64,000 bases of DNA from JAPHSX01 sp041554195 (GCA_041554195.1 JBFFMJ010000003.1:186001-250000); one strand, 5' to 3'. Numbered from the stretch's first letter, positions 34,386 to 42,818 are shown. The notes: generated by a model not told the origin, from the sequence alone. Program-made: numbers and translations.

Positions 34386-35447
34386 CTAGTAGGGAGGCAG
34401 TAGGCGGCGTAGACCATGGAGCAATACGATCAATAAAAACAGGAGATTACGGGGTAGTGCGGCGGGCCAGCAATAGGGAACCGGGCCTGCCTCTCGCGCT
34501 GCCAGCCGGTTTGCCACGCGACGCAGCAACGCCACACCTCGCGGCCAGTCGGCAATGCCGTCGATCCAGTCAGCGGGGATCCCTCGCTCTCCCACCACCG
34601 CCCCGGCCATCGCCCCGGTGATCGCCCCGACGGTGTCGGTATCGCCGCCGCAGTTGAAGACAGCACTGAGTGTCGCCTCGTAGTCACCGAAGTGGCGATA
34701 CCAGGCGTAGAGGGCGACGGGAACGCTGCGATAGACGTAGCCGGAGAGCCCCTTCTGCTGGCCCAGCACATCAGCAAACTCCGCCACGGTTTTCACCTCA
34801 GCGATCGCTTCCGCCATTTTATCGAGCAGGTCGTTCCATTCAGGATTATCGCCGCCTGATCGCAGCAGTTGAAACAGTGTTTCACTCTCAATGCGCTCTT
34901 TGGCATTGTTCTGGAAGCACCATGCGACCACCCTGGCCACCGCCAGTGCGCCGATCTCCGCCCGCGGATCGGTGTGGGTGATAACAGTAGAAGCGTGGAC
35001 ATATTCTGCTAATTTATCACTATCGTCGGCGAAAAACGCCCCTATTGGTGCAACCCGCATCGCTGCACCATTTCCGCCGGAGTAGACTCCGCTCCTGTGT
35101 GGCGGAAAGCCCAACCACAGCTTGATGATCGCCTTGCCGGTGGCCATGCCAATACCGGCAGGCAGACTAAGCAGCCAGCCGCGCAGGCTCCAGCCGAGGC
35201 GGCGGCTGAAGCGCTCAACCGCGTCGGGGTGGGCCAGCAGCGCCTGGGCGATGAAGAGGGTGTGTTCGGTATCGTCGCTGAGCATGCCGTAGTGGCCCAG
35301 CAGCCGGTGCCGCCAGCGCCCCGGAAACAGCTTGCCGATACGTCGCCGCGATATCCCCTCGGCGGGCAGGCCGACCGCATCACCTACCGCGGTGCCCAGC
35401 AGTACGCCGCGCATCCTCGCCTGCCTGGTTAATTCACCCATTTGCAT
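34386..35447 (-). CDS. ADP-ribosylglycohydrolase (DraG/ARH family)
   Basis: A 353-residue enzyme that removes ADP-ribose from proteins or other acceptors. The binuclear metal ligands are visible: GDAVG (22-26), SDDTEH (57-62), the central GNGAAMRVAPIG (125-136), and GGDTDT (267-272). VITHTD (155-160) is also typical. The C-terminal 25 residues form a hydrophobic segment with Arg pairs, possibly a tail anchor. Last gene of the NrtR-SPFH-NAD-kinase-like operon, eight bp after its neighbour. The partner ADP-ribosyl donor enzyme is not in the window. Confidence 0.92.
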   Translation of the reverse strand: MQMGELTRQARMRGVLLGTAVGDAVGLPAEGISRRRIGKLFPGRWRHRLLGHYGMLSDDTEHTLFIAQALLAHPDAVERFSRRLGWSLRGWLLSLPAGIGMATGKAIIKLWLGFPPHRSGVYSGGNGAAMRVAPIGAFFADDSDKLAEYVHASTVITHTDPRAEIGALAVARVVAWCFQNNAKERIESETLFQLLRSGGDNPEWNDLLDKMAEAIAEVKTVAEFADVLGQQKGLSGYVYRSVPVALYAWYRHFGDYEATLSAVFNCGGDTDTVGAITGAMAGAVVGERGIPADWIDGIADWPRGVALLRRVANRLAAREAGPVPYCWPAALPRNLLFLLIVLLHGLRRLLPPY

Positions 35448-35455
35448 CCCCTCTC

Positions 35456-36430
35456 TCAGGCCACCACCAGGTACGCCTTCTTTGGTGCAATGCCGATGGT
35501 GGCAGTGCTACCCGCGTTAAAGGCGAGGTAGTCGCTCTGCATGCCGTCGCTGAAGATCACCCCGTTCTCCGCCATGTGCGAGTGGAGGGTGAGGGGGCAG
35601 CCGCGCTCGATGGTGCCGTAGACCATGTTGGTCTGCGTCACCTGGCTGGGGAAGGGCTCGCGCACCGAGTAGATCAGCTGCTCGCTCTCCCACGGCAGAC
35701 GCCCGCCGTTGGCCGGGGGGATGACGTTGCCCCCCAGCGCGGTAATGACCCCCGCCGCCCCGGCGTAGACCGACTGCAGCCAGCCGCTGGAGCCGGCCCC
35801 GGTGGAGACGATGACGCCGCTCGATGAGTGGTTCTCATGCGCCTCGCCCTGCTGGATCTCGTAGCGTGCCGAGACGTGCGAGTTGGTGCCGATAAAGAGG
35901 TCGTTAAAGCTGAGCAGGCTCTGGCCATTATTGAGCGTCGCCTGCGCCATGGTCACCGCCTGAATCGGCTGCTCCTGTCGCAGGGTATTCTCAAAGGCCC
36001 GGCCCAGACGCGGCAGGTCGAACGGCATCAACACTCCGTCGTACTCGCAGGGGTCGGGGTTCAGCGCGAGGATCGGCTGTCCGTCGAGATACTTGGCGAC
36101 ATTCACCACCAGCCCATCGGGACCGATGGTGAGCACCAGATCCGCCTCGCCAAAGGTGAACTGCGGCAGAAAGCTGCGATCCACCACCTGACTCTTCAGC
36201 CCCGTCGGCACCGCCCGGCGCACCTCGTCGAGTACCTCCTGATAACGCTGGTGGCGTGCGGCGATGGGGGCGAACTCCTGCCCCGCATGCTCCAGATAGA
36301 ACTGCGCCTGCGGCACGGTATTGAAGCGTGCCACCAGCTCATCCAGCTCGGTCTTGCGGGTGACAATAACGACCTTCTCGAAGGCCGACTTTTGCTGCGC
36401 GCTAGGCGCTCTCCTCTGCAATGCGCTCAT
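35456..36430 (-). CDS. NAD kinase-like protein (DAGK/NADK fold, variant motifs)
   Basis: A 324-residue protein with the layout of NAD kinase: an N-terminal nucleotide domain with the GGDG-type loop as TIGPDG (101-106), then the beta domain with FNDLFIG (175-181, in the place of the NE motif) and STGAGSSGW (209-217, in the place of TGST). The variant loops mean it may phosphorylate NAD, another dinucleotide, or have lost activity. Start ATG 36430 lies inside the end of the SPFH gene (29-base overlap). Co-transcribed with Nudix-regulator, SPFH and ADP-ribosylglycohydrolase genes. Confidence 0.82.
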   Translation of the reverse strand: MSALQRRAPSAQQKSAFEKVVIVTRKTELDELVARFNTVPQAQFYLEHAGQEFAPIAARHQRYQEVLDEVRRAVPTGLKSQVVDRSFLPQFTFGEADLVLTIGPDGLVVNVAKYLDGQPILALNPDPCEYDGVLMPFDLPRLGRAFENTLRQEQPIQAVTMAQATLNNGQSLLSFNDLFIGTNSHVSARYEIQQGEAHENHSSSGVIVSTGAGSSGWLQSVYAGAAGVITALGGNVIPPANGGRLPWESEQLIYSVREPFPSQVTQTNMVYGTIERGCPLTLHSHMAENGVIFSDGMQSDYLAFNAGSTATIGIAPKKAYLVVA

Positions 36431-37307
36431 TGGCCTGCCCTCCGCTACCTACCCAGGAGACGATCTGCCCCAGCATGTCCGGCGTGATATTAAGATTGCC
36501 AATATTGCCGGCATTACCCGCGAACTCCTTAAAAGCAAGGCCGATCAGCGCCTGCGGTGGCAAGTTGCCATAGGGGTCGAGACGCATCTCGTCCGCCTTC
36601 GCCTCGGCCTCCGCCAGCTTCAGGCTGTTCTCCGCCTGCATCGCCACCAGATCCTTGCGCCTCTGCTCCAGATTGATGTCGGTCTCCATCTCGCTCTGGC
36701 GGATCTTGCGCTCCTCGGCCACCGCCGCGCTACGCCGCTCGTAGATGGCGCGATCAGCATCCTGCTGCAGCCTCTCGCGGTAGTCCGCCTCCAGCGCCTT
36801 TTGCATCTCCGGAGTGGCGGTGACAGCGACAAAGTAGAGGCTCTCGACCACCACACCCAGCGCCTTCAACGAGGGCTCATCGGCCAGCTGTTGCAGCACC
36901 GTGGAGGTCAGCTCCTTTACCTGGGTCAGCGCCTGATCCAGGCTCATCTCATTCACCCCCTTGCGGGTGTGGGCTTGCACCGCGTTGACCACCCGCTGGG
37001 TCAGCTTGTCCGGGTCCTTGCTGCGATAGCGCCCTGTCTTCGGCTCGATAGTGAAGTCGAGCAGCTGCGCCGCATCCAGCGGTGAGGTCAGGCGATAGGT
37101 GAGCTGCCCCTGAATCGCCACCTCCTGAAAGTTGGCGGTCGCCTCGTTGAAGATGAAGGGGGCGTCCTGACTCATCGCCGGCACCGCCGCAATGGTGGTG
37201 TTGAAGGGCAGGTACCAGAAGTCGCGACCAAGACCGTGCGTCGTCAGCTGACCGTTACGGTAGCGAATGGCGTAAACGTTGGGTTCACCTTTGTAGTATC
37301 TGATCAT
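36402..37307 (-). CDS. SPFH/band-7 domain protein without membrane anchor
   Basis: A 301-residue prohibitin/stomatin-like protein. The SPFH domain covers about 20-180 (GRDFWYLPFNTT, VAIQGQLTYRL). A long charged helix (ALEADYRERLQQDADRAIYE and onward, about 172-245) and a Gly/Asn-rich tail follow. Unlike most SPFH proteins it has no N-terminal hydrophobic helix, so it is either cytoplasmic or a peripheral membrane scaffold. ATG 37307 has an excellent binding site (AGGAGGTGCAAC). Sits between the Nudix regulator and the NAD-kinase-like gene; possibly gathers these enzymes. Confidence 0.87.
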   Translation of the reverse strand: MIRYYKGEPNVYAIRYRNGQLTTHGLGRDFWYLPFNTTIAAVPAMSQDAPFIFNEATANFQEVAIQGQLTYRLTSPLDAAQLLDFTIEPKTGRYRSKDPDKLTQRVVNAVQAHTRKGVNEMSLDQALTQVKELTSTVLQQLADEPSLKALGVVVESLYFVAVTATPEMQKALEADYRERLQQDADRAIYERRSAAVAEERKIRQSEMETDINLEQRRKDLVAMQAENSLKLAEAEAKADEMRLDPYGNLPPQALIGLAFKEFAGNAGNIGNLNITPDMLGQIVSWVGSGGQANERIAEESA

Positions 37308-37329
37308 GTTGCACCTCCTCTCTATCGGC

Positions 37330-37995
37330 TCACTTGATGATGGCCACCGTACCGGGCTGAATTACCCGGTAGAGTTTGGCCGGTCGGTGCGCACCCTCAC
37401 GGCGCTCACCCCCGGTCTCTTCAATCTGTTCCAGCGCCAGCACCCACTTGCGGAAGTTGCGCTTATCCAAAGGCTCCTGCTGGATAATCTCGTACACCGA
37501 CTGCAGCTCCGAGAGGGTGAACTCCCCGGGCAGGAACTGAAAGGCAATGGTCGAGTAGTCGAGCTTGGCCACCAGCCGCTGATGGGCCATGGCGAAGATC
37601 GCCTCGTGGTCGAAGGCCAGCTCCGGCAACTCATCCATACCGAACCAGCCCACCGCCTCGGCATCGCTGGCGGCGCGCAGCTGCATCCTGTCCGACGGCA
37701 CCAGGGCGTAGTAGGTGATAGTGATCACTCGCTCACGCGGGTCGCGCCCCGGCTTGCCGAAGGTATAGAGCTGTTCCAGGTAGACGCCGCTGACACCGGT
37801 CTCCTCCTCCAGCTCGCGCCGTGCCGCCTGCTCCAGGTCCTCCTCCATCTCCACAAAGCCACCCGGCAGCGCCCACTTGCCGCGATAGGGTTCACCGGCG
37901 CGTCGGATCAGCAACAGCTTCAGCTGCCCGTCACGGATGGTGAAGATCACGATATCGACGGTCACCGCCGGGTGTGGGTAGGGATAGCAAAACAT
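37330..37995 (-). CDS. nrtR: Nudix hydrolase-related transcriptional regulator (NrtR type)
   Basis: A 221-residue protein: Nudix domain (about 8-145) followed by a winged-helix DNA-binding domain (about 150-221, FTLSELQSVYEII). The Nudix box is complete: G46, E52, then REL-EE-G from R60 to V68, so ADP-ribose could be cut as well as sensed. NrtR proteins repress NAD-related genes and let go when ADP-ribose binds. First gene of the operon with SPFH, NAD-kinase-like and ADP-ribosylglycohydrolase genes. Repeated half-sites lie just upstream, which implies self-regulation. Confidence 0.88.
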   Translation of the reverse strand: MFCYPYPHPAVTVDIVIFTIRDGQLKLLLIRRAGEPYRGKWALPGGFVEMEEDLEQAARRELEEETGVSGVYLEQLYTFGKPGRDPRERVITITYYALVPSDRMQLRAASDAEAVGWFGMDELPELAFDHEAIFAMAHQRLVAKLDYSTIAFQFLPGEFTLSELQSVYEIIQQEPLDKRNFRKWVLALEQIEETGGERREGAHRPAKLYRVIQPGTVAIIK

Positions 37996-38007
37996 AGCAC
38001 TTCGCCT

Positions 38008-38059
38008 GTTAGTGTTGTAATGACACTTACAAGTTAGTGTAACTGCTACACCTTGTCAA
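38008..38059 (-). promoter_or_regulatory. Promoter and operator half-sites of the nrtR operon
   Basis: A perfect TTGACA -35 (minus, 38054-38059) and a weaker TAACTT -10 after 17 bp. The region holds GTTAGTGT at 38008-38015, its near-inverse ACACTTAC at 38023-38030 (7 of 8 bases match), a second direct GTTAGTGT at 38033-38040 exactly 25 bp from the first, and GTGTA-actgc-TACAC at 38037-38051. The placement over the promoter is that of a repressor site; the likely binder is the NrtR protein encoded 13 bp away. Confidence 0.6.
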
Positions 38060-38170
38060 CAGATCTCTTGCATCCAGGTAAATCAGGGAAAATTTGCGCT
38101 ATTTTTAACACTTCTGAGAGAAAACACTTCTTATCGGCTTAATATTTCAGTAACTTACGTCCTATAGTTA

Positions 38171-40174
38171 ATGGAATTATCCGCTGATTCAGGAACCACT
38201 GTCGCTGTGAGCAGAGCCACCCCCCAATATTCTCGCCGTCCGCACCGGGTATTAACCGCCTTGCTGGTTGCACTATTTAGCACCGCACCGCTGCAGGCGA
38301 AGGTGGATGATGGCCACGCACAGCGGGTACTCTTCCTGGAGGCGAAGAAGGCACTGGAAAATAAGGACTTCGAGGTCTTCAGCCGCAACATCCAGCAGCT
38401 ACAGGATTACCCGCTCTACCCCTACCTGACCTACTGGCAACTTCGCGCCAGGCTCAAGGAACAGCCTGCCTCCACCATCGAGGCCTTCCTTGTTACCAAC
38501 AAACACCTGCCCATCGCCTCATCGTTACGTAGCGCCTGGGTGCGCCACCTGGCCGGGGAAAATCGCTGGAAAGAGCTTTTGCACTTCTACCGCGGCGGCG
38601 GCACCGAGATGCAGTGCCGCCTGCATACCGCCCAGATGCATACCGGTAAGAAAAACGAGGCCTGGGCCGGAGCAAAGAAGCTCTGGCTGGTGGGTAAATC
38701 CCAGCCCGACACCTGCGATGAGCTCTTCGAGGGTTGGGAGGCCGCAGGCAAGATCACGCGCGAGCTGCGCTGGCAGCGCATCGAACTGGCGATGGGTAGG
38801 GGCAACACCAGCCTCGCCCGCCATCTGGCCAAGGGGCTGAATGAGAAGGATCGTGAGCGTGTCACCCTGTGGCGTCGTGTTTATAACGACCCCACCCTGA
38901 TCGAGCGCAGCAGCCAGCTCAAGGCCGACAATGCCGAAAACCGCCGCATCGTCATTCACGGGCTCAAACGACTGGCACGCAAGGACCCCGGGAAGGCAGC
39001 CAAAATCTGGAGCAGCTCGCAGTCACACTACACCTTCACCAGCACGCAGTCGCATAGCGTCGGCAGGGCCATCGCCCGCAACTTTGCCTATGATGGCGAT
39101 ACACGCGCCCTCATCTGGTTTGCCCAGCTGCCCTCCGATGTGATCAGTCAGAGTGAGCGCACCTGGGCGGTACGCCTTGCCCTGCGCCACAGCAACTGGA
39201 AAGCGGCCCGAGCCTGGATCGAGGCGATGCCGGTCCAAGAGCGTCTGTCTGTCCGCTGGAAATACTGGAGCGCTCGAATTAGTGAACAGCTGGGCGAGAA
39301 GAAACAGGCCGAAAGCCTTTACTACACCGCCAGTGGTGACCGGGGTTACTACGGTTTTCTAGCCGCCGATCAGATCAAGGCCGACTACAACCTGAACCAC
39401 AAAGCGGTGGAGGTCACCCCCGCTGCCCTTAAGGCGCTTAAAGAGACACCGGAAATGGTGCGCGCCCATGAGCTCTACATGCTGCTGCTCACCAAGGAGG
39501 CGCGCCGTGAATGGGAGCAAGCCGTCGCCAAGATGAATAACAAGCAGCGACTGGTCGCCGGAAAGCTGGCCGACGAGTGGAAGTGGTACGACACCGCCCT
39601 GCTCACCCTGGCCAAGGCGCGTTACTTTAGCGATCTGGATATCCGCTTCCCCCTCGCCCACAACGCCGCCGTAACCCGCGAGGCTGAAACCCGAGACCTC
39701 GATGCCTCATGGGTCTACGCCGTGGCAAGGCAGGAGAGCGCGATGAAGCCAGATGCCCGTTCCCCCGCCGGGGCGATGGGGCTGATGCAACTGATGCCCA
39801 GTACCGGCAAGGCCGTGGCAAAGAAGTTGAAGTACCCGATTAATGACACTGAGCAGCTGATGGAGCCCGATACCAACATCCGCCTCGGTGCCTTCTATCT
39901 GCGCCAGGTACTGGATCGTTTTAACGATAACCCGGTACTCGCCACCGCCGCCTATAACGCCGGCCCCCACCGCGTTGCCAAGTGGTTCCCGGAGAGCGGC
40001 ACCATCGACGCCGATATCTGGGTCGAGAACATGCCGTTCCATGAAACCCGCCAGTACGTGCGCCGCGTGATGGCCTACTCCGTGTTCTACGACCAGCGCC
40101 TAGACAAGGAGATCACCCGCCTCAATGAGCGCATGCCGATCATTGGCAACAGCACAGCGAAAGACCCACTGTAA
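38171..40174 (+). CDS. slt: Soluble lytic murein transglycosylase (Slt70 type)
   Basis: A 667-residue periplasmic enzyme that cleaves the MurNAc-GlcNAc bond to leave 1,6-anhydro-muropeptides. The long N-terminal superhelical (U- and L-type) domain covers about 45-480. The catalytic goose-lysozyme-like domain is at about 500-650: RQESAM with the catalytic Glu, then SPAGAMGLMQLMPSTG and TAAYNAGPHRVAKW. Signal peptide near 27-43. The start is uncertain: ATG 38171 lacks a clear binding site and makes a long n-region; a later start is possible. Confidence 0.9.
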   Translation: MELSADSGTTVAVSRATPQYSRRPHRVLTALLVALFSTAPLQAKVDDGHAQRVLFLEAKKALENKDFEVFSRNIQQLQDYPLYPYLTYWQLRARLKEQPASTIEAFLVTNKHLPIASSLRSAWVRHLAGENRWKELLHFYRGGGTEMQCRLHTAQMHTGKKNEAWAGAKKLWLVGKSQPDTCDELFEGWEAAGKITRELRWQRIELAMGRGNTSLARHLAKGLNEKDRERVTLWRRVYNDPTLIERSSQLKADNAENRRIVIHGLKRLARKDPGKAAKIWSSSQSHYTFTSTQSHSVGRAIARNFAYDGDTRALIWFAQLPSDVISQSERTWAVRLALRHSNWKAARAWIEAMPVQERLSVRWKYWSARISEQLGEKKQAESLYYTASGDRGYYGFLAADQIKADYNLNHKAVEVTPAALKALKETPEMVRAHELYMLLLTKEARREWEQAVAKMNNKQRLVAGKLADEWKWYDTALLTLAKARYFSDLDIRFPLAHNAAVTREAETRDLDASWVYAVARQESAMKPDARSPAGAMGLMQLMPSTGKAVAKKLKYPINDTEQLMEPDTNIRLGAFYLRQVLDRFNDNPVLATAAYNAGPHRVAKWFPESGTIDADIWVENMPFHETRQYVRRVMAYSVFYDQRLDKEITRLNERMPIIGNSTAKDPL

Positions 40175-40176
40175 AC

Positions 40177-40198
40177 CCCTCTCCCATCCGGGAGAGGG
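40177..40198. repeat. GC-rich hairpin repeat
   Basis: CCCTCTCCC-ATCC-GGGAGAGGG, a perfect 9-bp hairpin right after the slt stop, followed by CTTGGGGTGCGGGGAG. This matches a dispersed hairpin type (CCCTCTCCC...GGGAGAGGG) seen in many proteobacteria. No T-tract follows, so termination is not certain. Confidence 0.5.
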
Positions 40199-40226
40199 CT
40201 TGGGGTGCGGGGAGTAACACGAGACC

Positions 40227-41081
40227 ATGCAAGCCAAACCCGAATGCAAACACTGCTTCCAGCGCCAGGCGCTGCAGAGCGCAGAACGTATCGGCCTCGA
40301 TCAAAGCGCCACCGACTCCCTGCTCAGCGCCGTCAGGCAACGCCTCGATGCCACGCCTGTTGATGAAACCCCACCGGTCACCGCCTCTGATGTTCACGCC
40401 CTGATCCGCGAGCAAAGCGGCAACCCCGACCCCTATCGCGAAGCCAAGCAACAGGCCACCGAGCACGCCCTCTCGCTCTACCCCAAACTCAAACAACTGA
40501 TCGCCGAATCGGACGACCCACTGGAGACCGCCGTGCGCCTTGCCATCGCCGGCAACATTATCGACCTCGGGGTAAGCGAGCAGTACAACCTGGAGGCCAG
40601 CATTGAGCGTGTCCTCGTCACCGAACCTGCGATCAACCACCTCGCCCGACTGAAACAGGCGCTGTCACAAACAAAACAGGTATTGTTCCTCGCCGACAAT
40701 GCGGGCGAGACAGTAATGGACCGGCTGCTGATCGAACAGCTGAACATCCCCGTCACCTACGTGGTGAAGGGCGGCCCCGCCGTCAACGACGCCACCCGCG
40801 AGGATGCCATCGCCGCCGGACTCGGTGAGGTTTGCGAGGTTATCGACCACGGTGCGGCAACTCTGGGCACACTGCTGGAGCGTTGCAATGACACGTTTCG
40901 AAAACAGTTTAACGAAGCGGAATTGATCATTGCCAAGGGCATGGCTAATTATGAGAGTCTGAACAACAGCCGTCCGGGGATCTTCTTTTTGTTGCAGGCG
41001 AAGTGTGCCGTGGTGGCTGGGGATTTGGGTGTGGCGGAAAAATCACTGATAGTGCTGGAGAATCGTCACGAAAACCCCTGA
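40227..41081 (+). CDS. DUF89 / ARMT1-like damage-control phosphatase
   Basis: A 284-residue protein of the metal-dependent DUF89 family, which removes phosphate from damaged or excess metabolite phosphates. The N-terminal CxxC (KPECKHC, Cys7 and Cys10) defines the short bacterial/archaeal subgroup. The active-site LADNAGETVMD is present near 152-162, with VKGGPAVNDAT later. Start ATG 40227 is 17 bp after the repeat hairpin. The preferred substrate cannot be read from sequence. Confidence 0.87.
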   Translation: MQAKPECKHCFQRQALQSAERIGLDQSATDSLLSAVRQRLDATPVDETPPVTASDVHALIREQSGNPDPYREAKQQATEHALSLYPKLKQLIAESDDPLETAVRLAIAGNIIDLGVSEQYNLEASIERVLVTEPAINHLARLKQALSQTKQVLFLADNAGETVMDRLLIEQLNIPVTYVVKGGPAVNDATREDAIAAGLGEVCEVIDHGAATLGTLLERCNDTFRKQFNEAELIIAKGMANYESLNNSRPGIFFLLQAKCAVVAGDLGVAEKSLIVLENRHENP

Positions 41082-41112
41082 ATTTGATCCTTCTTTCCCT
41101 CCCGCCAGCATC

Positions 41113-41125
41113 GTCTATACTCAAG
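41113..41125 (+). promoter_or_regulatory. Sigma-S-like -10 element upstream of the 41173 gene
   Basis: GTCTATACTCAAG is identical over 13 bases to the element at 9241-9253. It contains CTATACT, the RpoS-preferred -10. It lies about 50 nt upstream of the start. No -35 box at the standard distance. Confidence 0.45.
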
Positions 41126-41172
41126 CCACATCACCAACCATTTTAGTCAGCTATTGACTGAAGGAGGCAACC

Positions 41173-41679
41173 ATGTGGCGCAGACTCTATTTAACCTTCC
41201 CTAACTCCTATCAGGCCCGCCAGGCTAGCGATGAGCTGGAACACGAAGGTGTTAAACGCGAACAGATGCACGCGATGAGCAAGGAGGGTGGTAATCTGGA
41301 AGGGCTTCCCCCCAGCAACAGCGAGCAGCAACATGACCGTGTCTGGTTCTATGAACAACTCTACTGGTACGGCAATCTCGCCCTTTTCGCCGCCGCCCTG
41401 CTCGGCTTTGTGGTGGCGCTATTTACCGATGCTGTCGGCTGGGCCTTCTTCGCCGCGGCGATCATGCTCGCCACCTTTGTTGGCGGTAACTACTTTGCCA
41501 GCAATGTTCCCCACGCCCACCTCAATGAAATGACGGAGCCGATGCAACACGGCGAGGTGGTACTGATGGTTGACCTGCCCGCCGAGCAGGTGGCAACGGT
41601 CGATCACGCCGTCGGCCGCCGTCACCCCGAGTCAGGCGGGCATGTGGTCGGCTGGACGATGCCGGGGCTGGGGATATAA
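41173..41679 (+). CDS. Two-helix membrane protein, possible stress protein
   Basis: A 168-residue protein. The N-terminal soluble ferredoxin-like half (LYLTFPNSYQARQASDELE) is followed by two adjacent membrane helices (about 68-85 and 88-110) and a C-terminal beta-rich half (HGEVVLMVDLPAEQVATV). The layout (short alpha/beta domain split by a helical hairpin) resembles general-stress or YflT-like proteins, but the match is weak. AAGGAGGC lies upstream of ATG 41173. The sigma-S-like element upstream fits a stationary-phase gene. Confidence 0.65.
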   Translation: MWRRLYLTFPNSYQARQASDELEHEGVKREQMHAMSKEGGNLEGLPPSNSEQQHDRVWFYEQLYWYGNLALFAAALLGFVVALFTDAVGWAFFAAAIMLATFVGGNYFASNVPHAHLNEMTEPMQHGEVVLMVDLPAEQVATVDHAVGRRHPESGGHVVGWTMPGLGI

Positions 41680-41714
41680 GCTCCGTGAGCTAATCACTGA
41701 AGGAACAGGATGAA

Positions 41715-42110
41715 ATGAAGCGATATCACGGAAGCTGTCACTGCGGACGCGTTAAGTTTACGGTGGAGACCACCCTCGACAAGGTAGTCTCCTGCAACTG
41801 CTCCATCTGCACAAAAAAGGGGGCGCTCCACCACCGTGTCGCCCCTGAGCAGTTCAATCTGCTTGAGGGCCATAAGGCATTGTCGCTGTATCAGTTCGAC
41901 AGTAAAGAGGCCAGGCACTTTTTTTGCCAGGGGTGTGGCATTCACGTCTTTAGCAACCCAAGAGCGGCAGCGGATACGGTGAGTATCAATGTCAGGTCGC
42001 TCGACGATTTTGACCTTGAACGGGAAAGCTACGAAGTGATTGAGTTTGACGGCCGCAACTGGGAGCAGGCCGTGGAGGAGCTCAACGCGCAGCTCTCTGC
42101 CTCTTCATAA
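41715..42110 (+). CDS. GFA/CENP-V family zinc protein
   Basis: A 131-residue protein with the CENP-V/GFA fold: GSCHCGRVKF at the start, CNCSICTKKG, then FFCQGCGIHVFSN, which give the Cys sets for two zinc ions. The family includes the protein once called glutathione-dependent formaldehyde-activating enzyme; real substrates are mostly unknown. Single gene, 35 bp after the membrane protein. Confidence 0.9.
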   Translation: MKRYHGSCHCGRVKFTVETTLDKVVSCNCSICTKKGALHHRVAPEQFNLLEGHKALSLYQFDSKEARHFFCQGCGIHVFSNPRAAADTVSINVRSLDDFDLERESYEVIEFDGRNWEQAVEELNAQLSASS

Positions 42111-42142
42111 GGCGATTCCCGCCACGAACGCCATCGCTCTCA

Positions 42143-42151
42143 TGCTATAAT
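42143..42151 (+). promoter_or_regulatory. Extended -10 promoter of phnA
   Basis: TGC-TATAAT: a perfect -10 hexamer with the TGn extension, about 60 nt before the start. No good -35, as is usual for extended -10 promoters. Confidence 0.5.
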
Positions 42152-42211
42152 CTGCGCCTCTTTTATCCGCCATCTATTTGGCTGAAGCTATCCCGGAGCA
42201 TGAGTAAGACG

Positions 42212-42793
42212 ATGAGTATTGAAAAGACATTACACGAGCGTAGCGGTTCCAAATGCGAACTCTGTGGCGCCACCGACCAGCTCAATGTCTATGAACTTCC
42301 CTCCAGCCCGGCAAGCGGTGCCGATCAAAGCGTACTGCTGTGTGAGACCTGCCGCAGCCAGATCGATGACCCGGAAAAAGTAGATGCCAACCACTGGCGC
42401 TGCCTTAACGACAGCATGTGGAGCCAGGTACCGGCGGTGCAGGTGATGGCGTGGCGCATGCTCACCCGCCTGCGAGCCGAGGGCTGGCCGCAGGATCTGC
42501 TCGACATGCTCTACCTGGATGAAGAGACCCAAGCCTGGGCCGAGGCGGCCGGCGACGGACAGAGCGAGGAGGATAGCGTGAAGCACCTCGACAGCAACGG
42601 GGCCGTGCTTGAGGCAGGAGACACCGTCACTATCATTAAGGATCTCAATGTGAAGGGCAGCAGCCTGGTGGCAAAGCGCGGCACCGCGGTGCGCAACATC
42701 TCACTGGTGCCCGATAATGCCGAACAGATCGAAGGTCGGGTGGAAGGGCAGCAGATCGTTATTCTTACCAAGTTTGTGAAGAAATCTAACTAA
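42212..42793 (+). CDS. phnA: PhnA family protein
   Basis: A 193-residue protein. A zinc ribbon (SKCELCGATDQL, then LLCETCRSQ) and a helical middle (MWSQVPAVQVMAWRML) lead to the C-terminal PhnA domain (LDSNGAVLEAGDTVTIIKDL, KGSSLVAKRGT). Although named after phosphonate use, the family is widespread without phn genes and its function is unknown; none lie near here. I prefer ATG 42212 (seven bases after GAG); ATG 42200 is only one base from GGAG. Confidence 0.9.
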   Translation: MSIEKTLHERSGSKCELCGATDQLNVYELPSSPASGADQSVLLCETCRSQIDDPEKVDANHWRCLNDSMWSQVPAVQVMAWRMLTRLRAEGWPQDLLDMLYLDEETQAWAEAAGDGQSEEDSVKHLDSNGAVLEAGDTVTIIKDLNVKGSSLVAKRGTAVRNISLVPDNAEQIEGRVEGQQIVILTKFVKKSN

Positions 42794-42818
42794 GCACGCT
42801 GACCAATTAGGTAAGGGG

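Noticed and set aside
36321..37085. 254-codon plus frame opposite the SPFH gene
   Set aside because: His/Leu/Arg-rich antisense shadow; the SPFH gene has a domain and a strong binding site.
34386..37995. Calling the nrtR operon a defence system outright
   Set aside because: No toxin, ADP-ribosyltransferase, nuclease or mobile element lies next to it; the surroundings are housekeeping genes, so regulation of NAD or ADP-ribose is equally likely.
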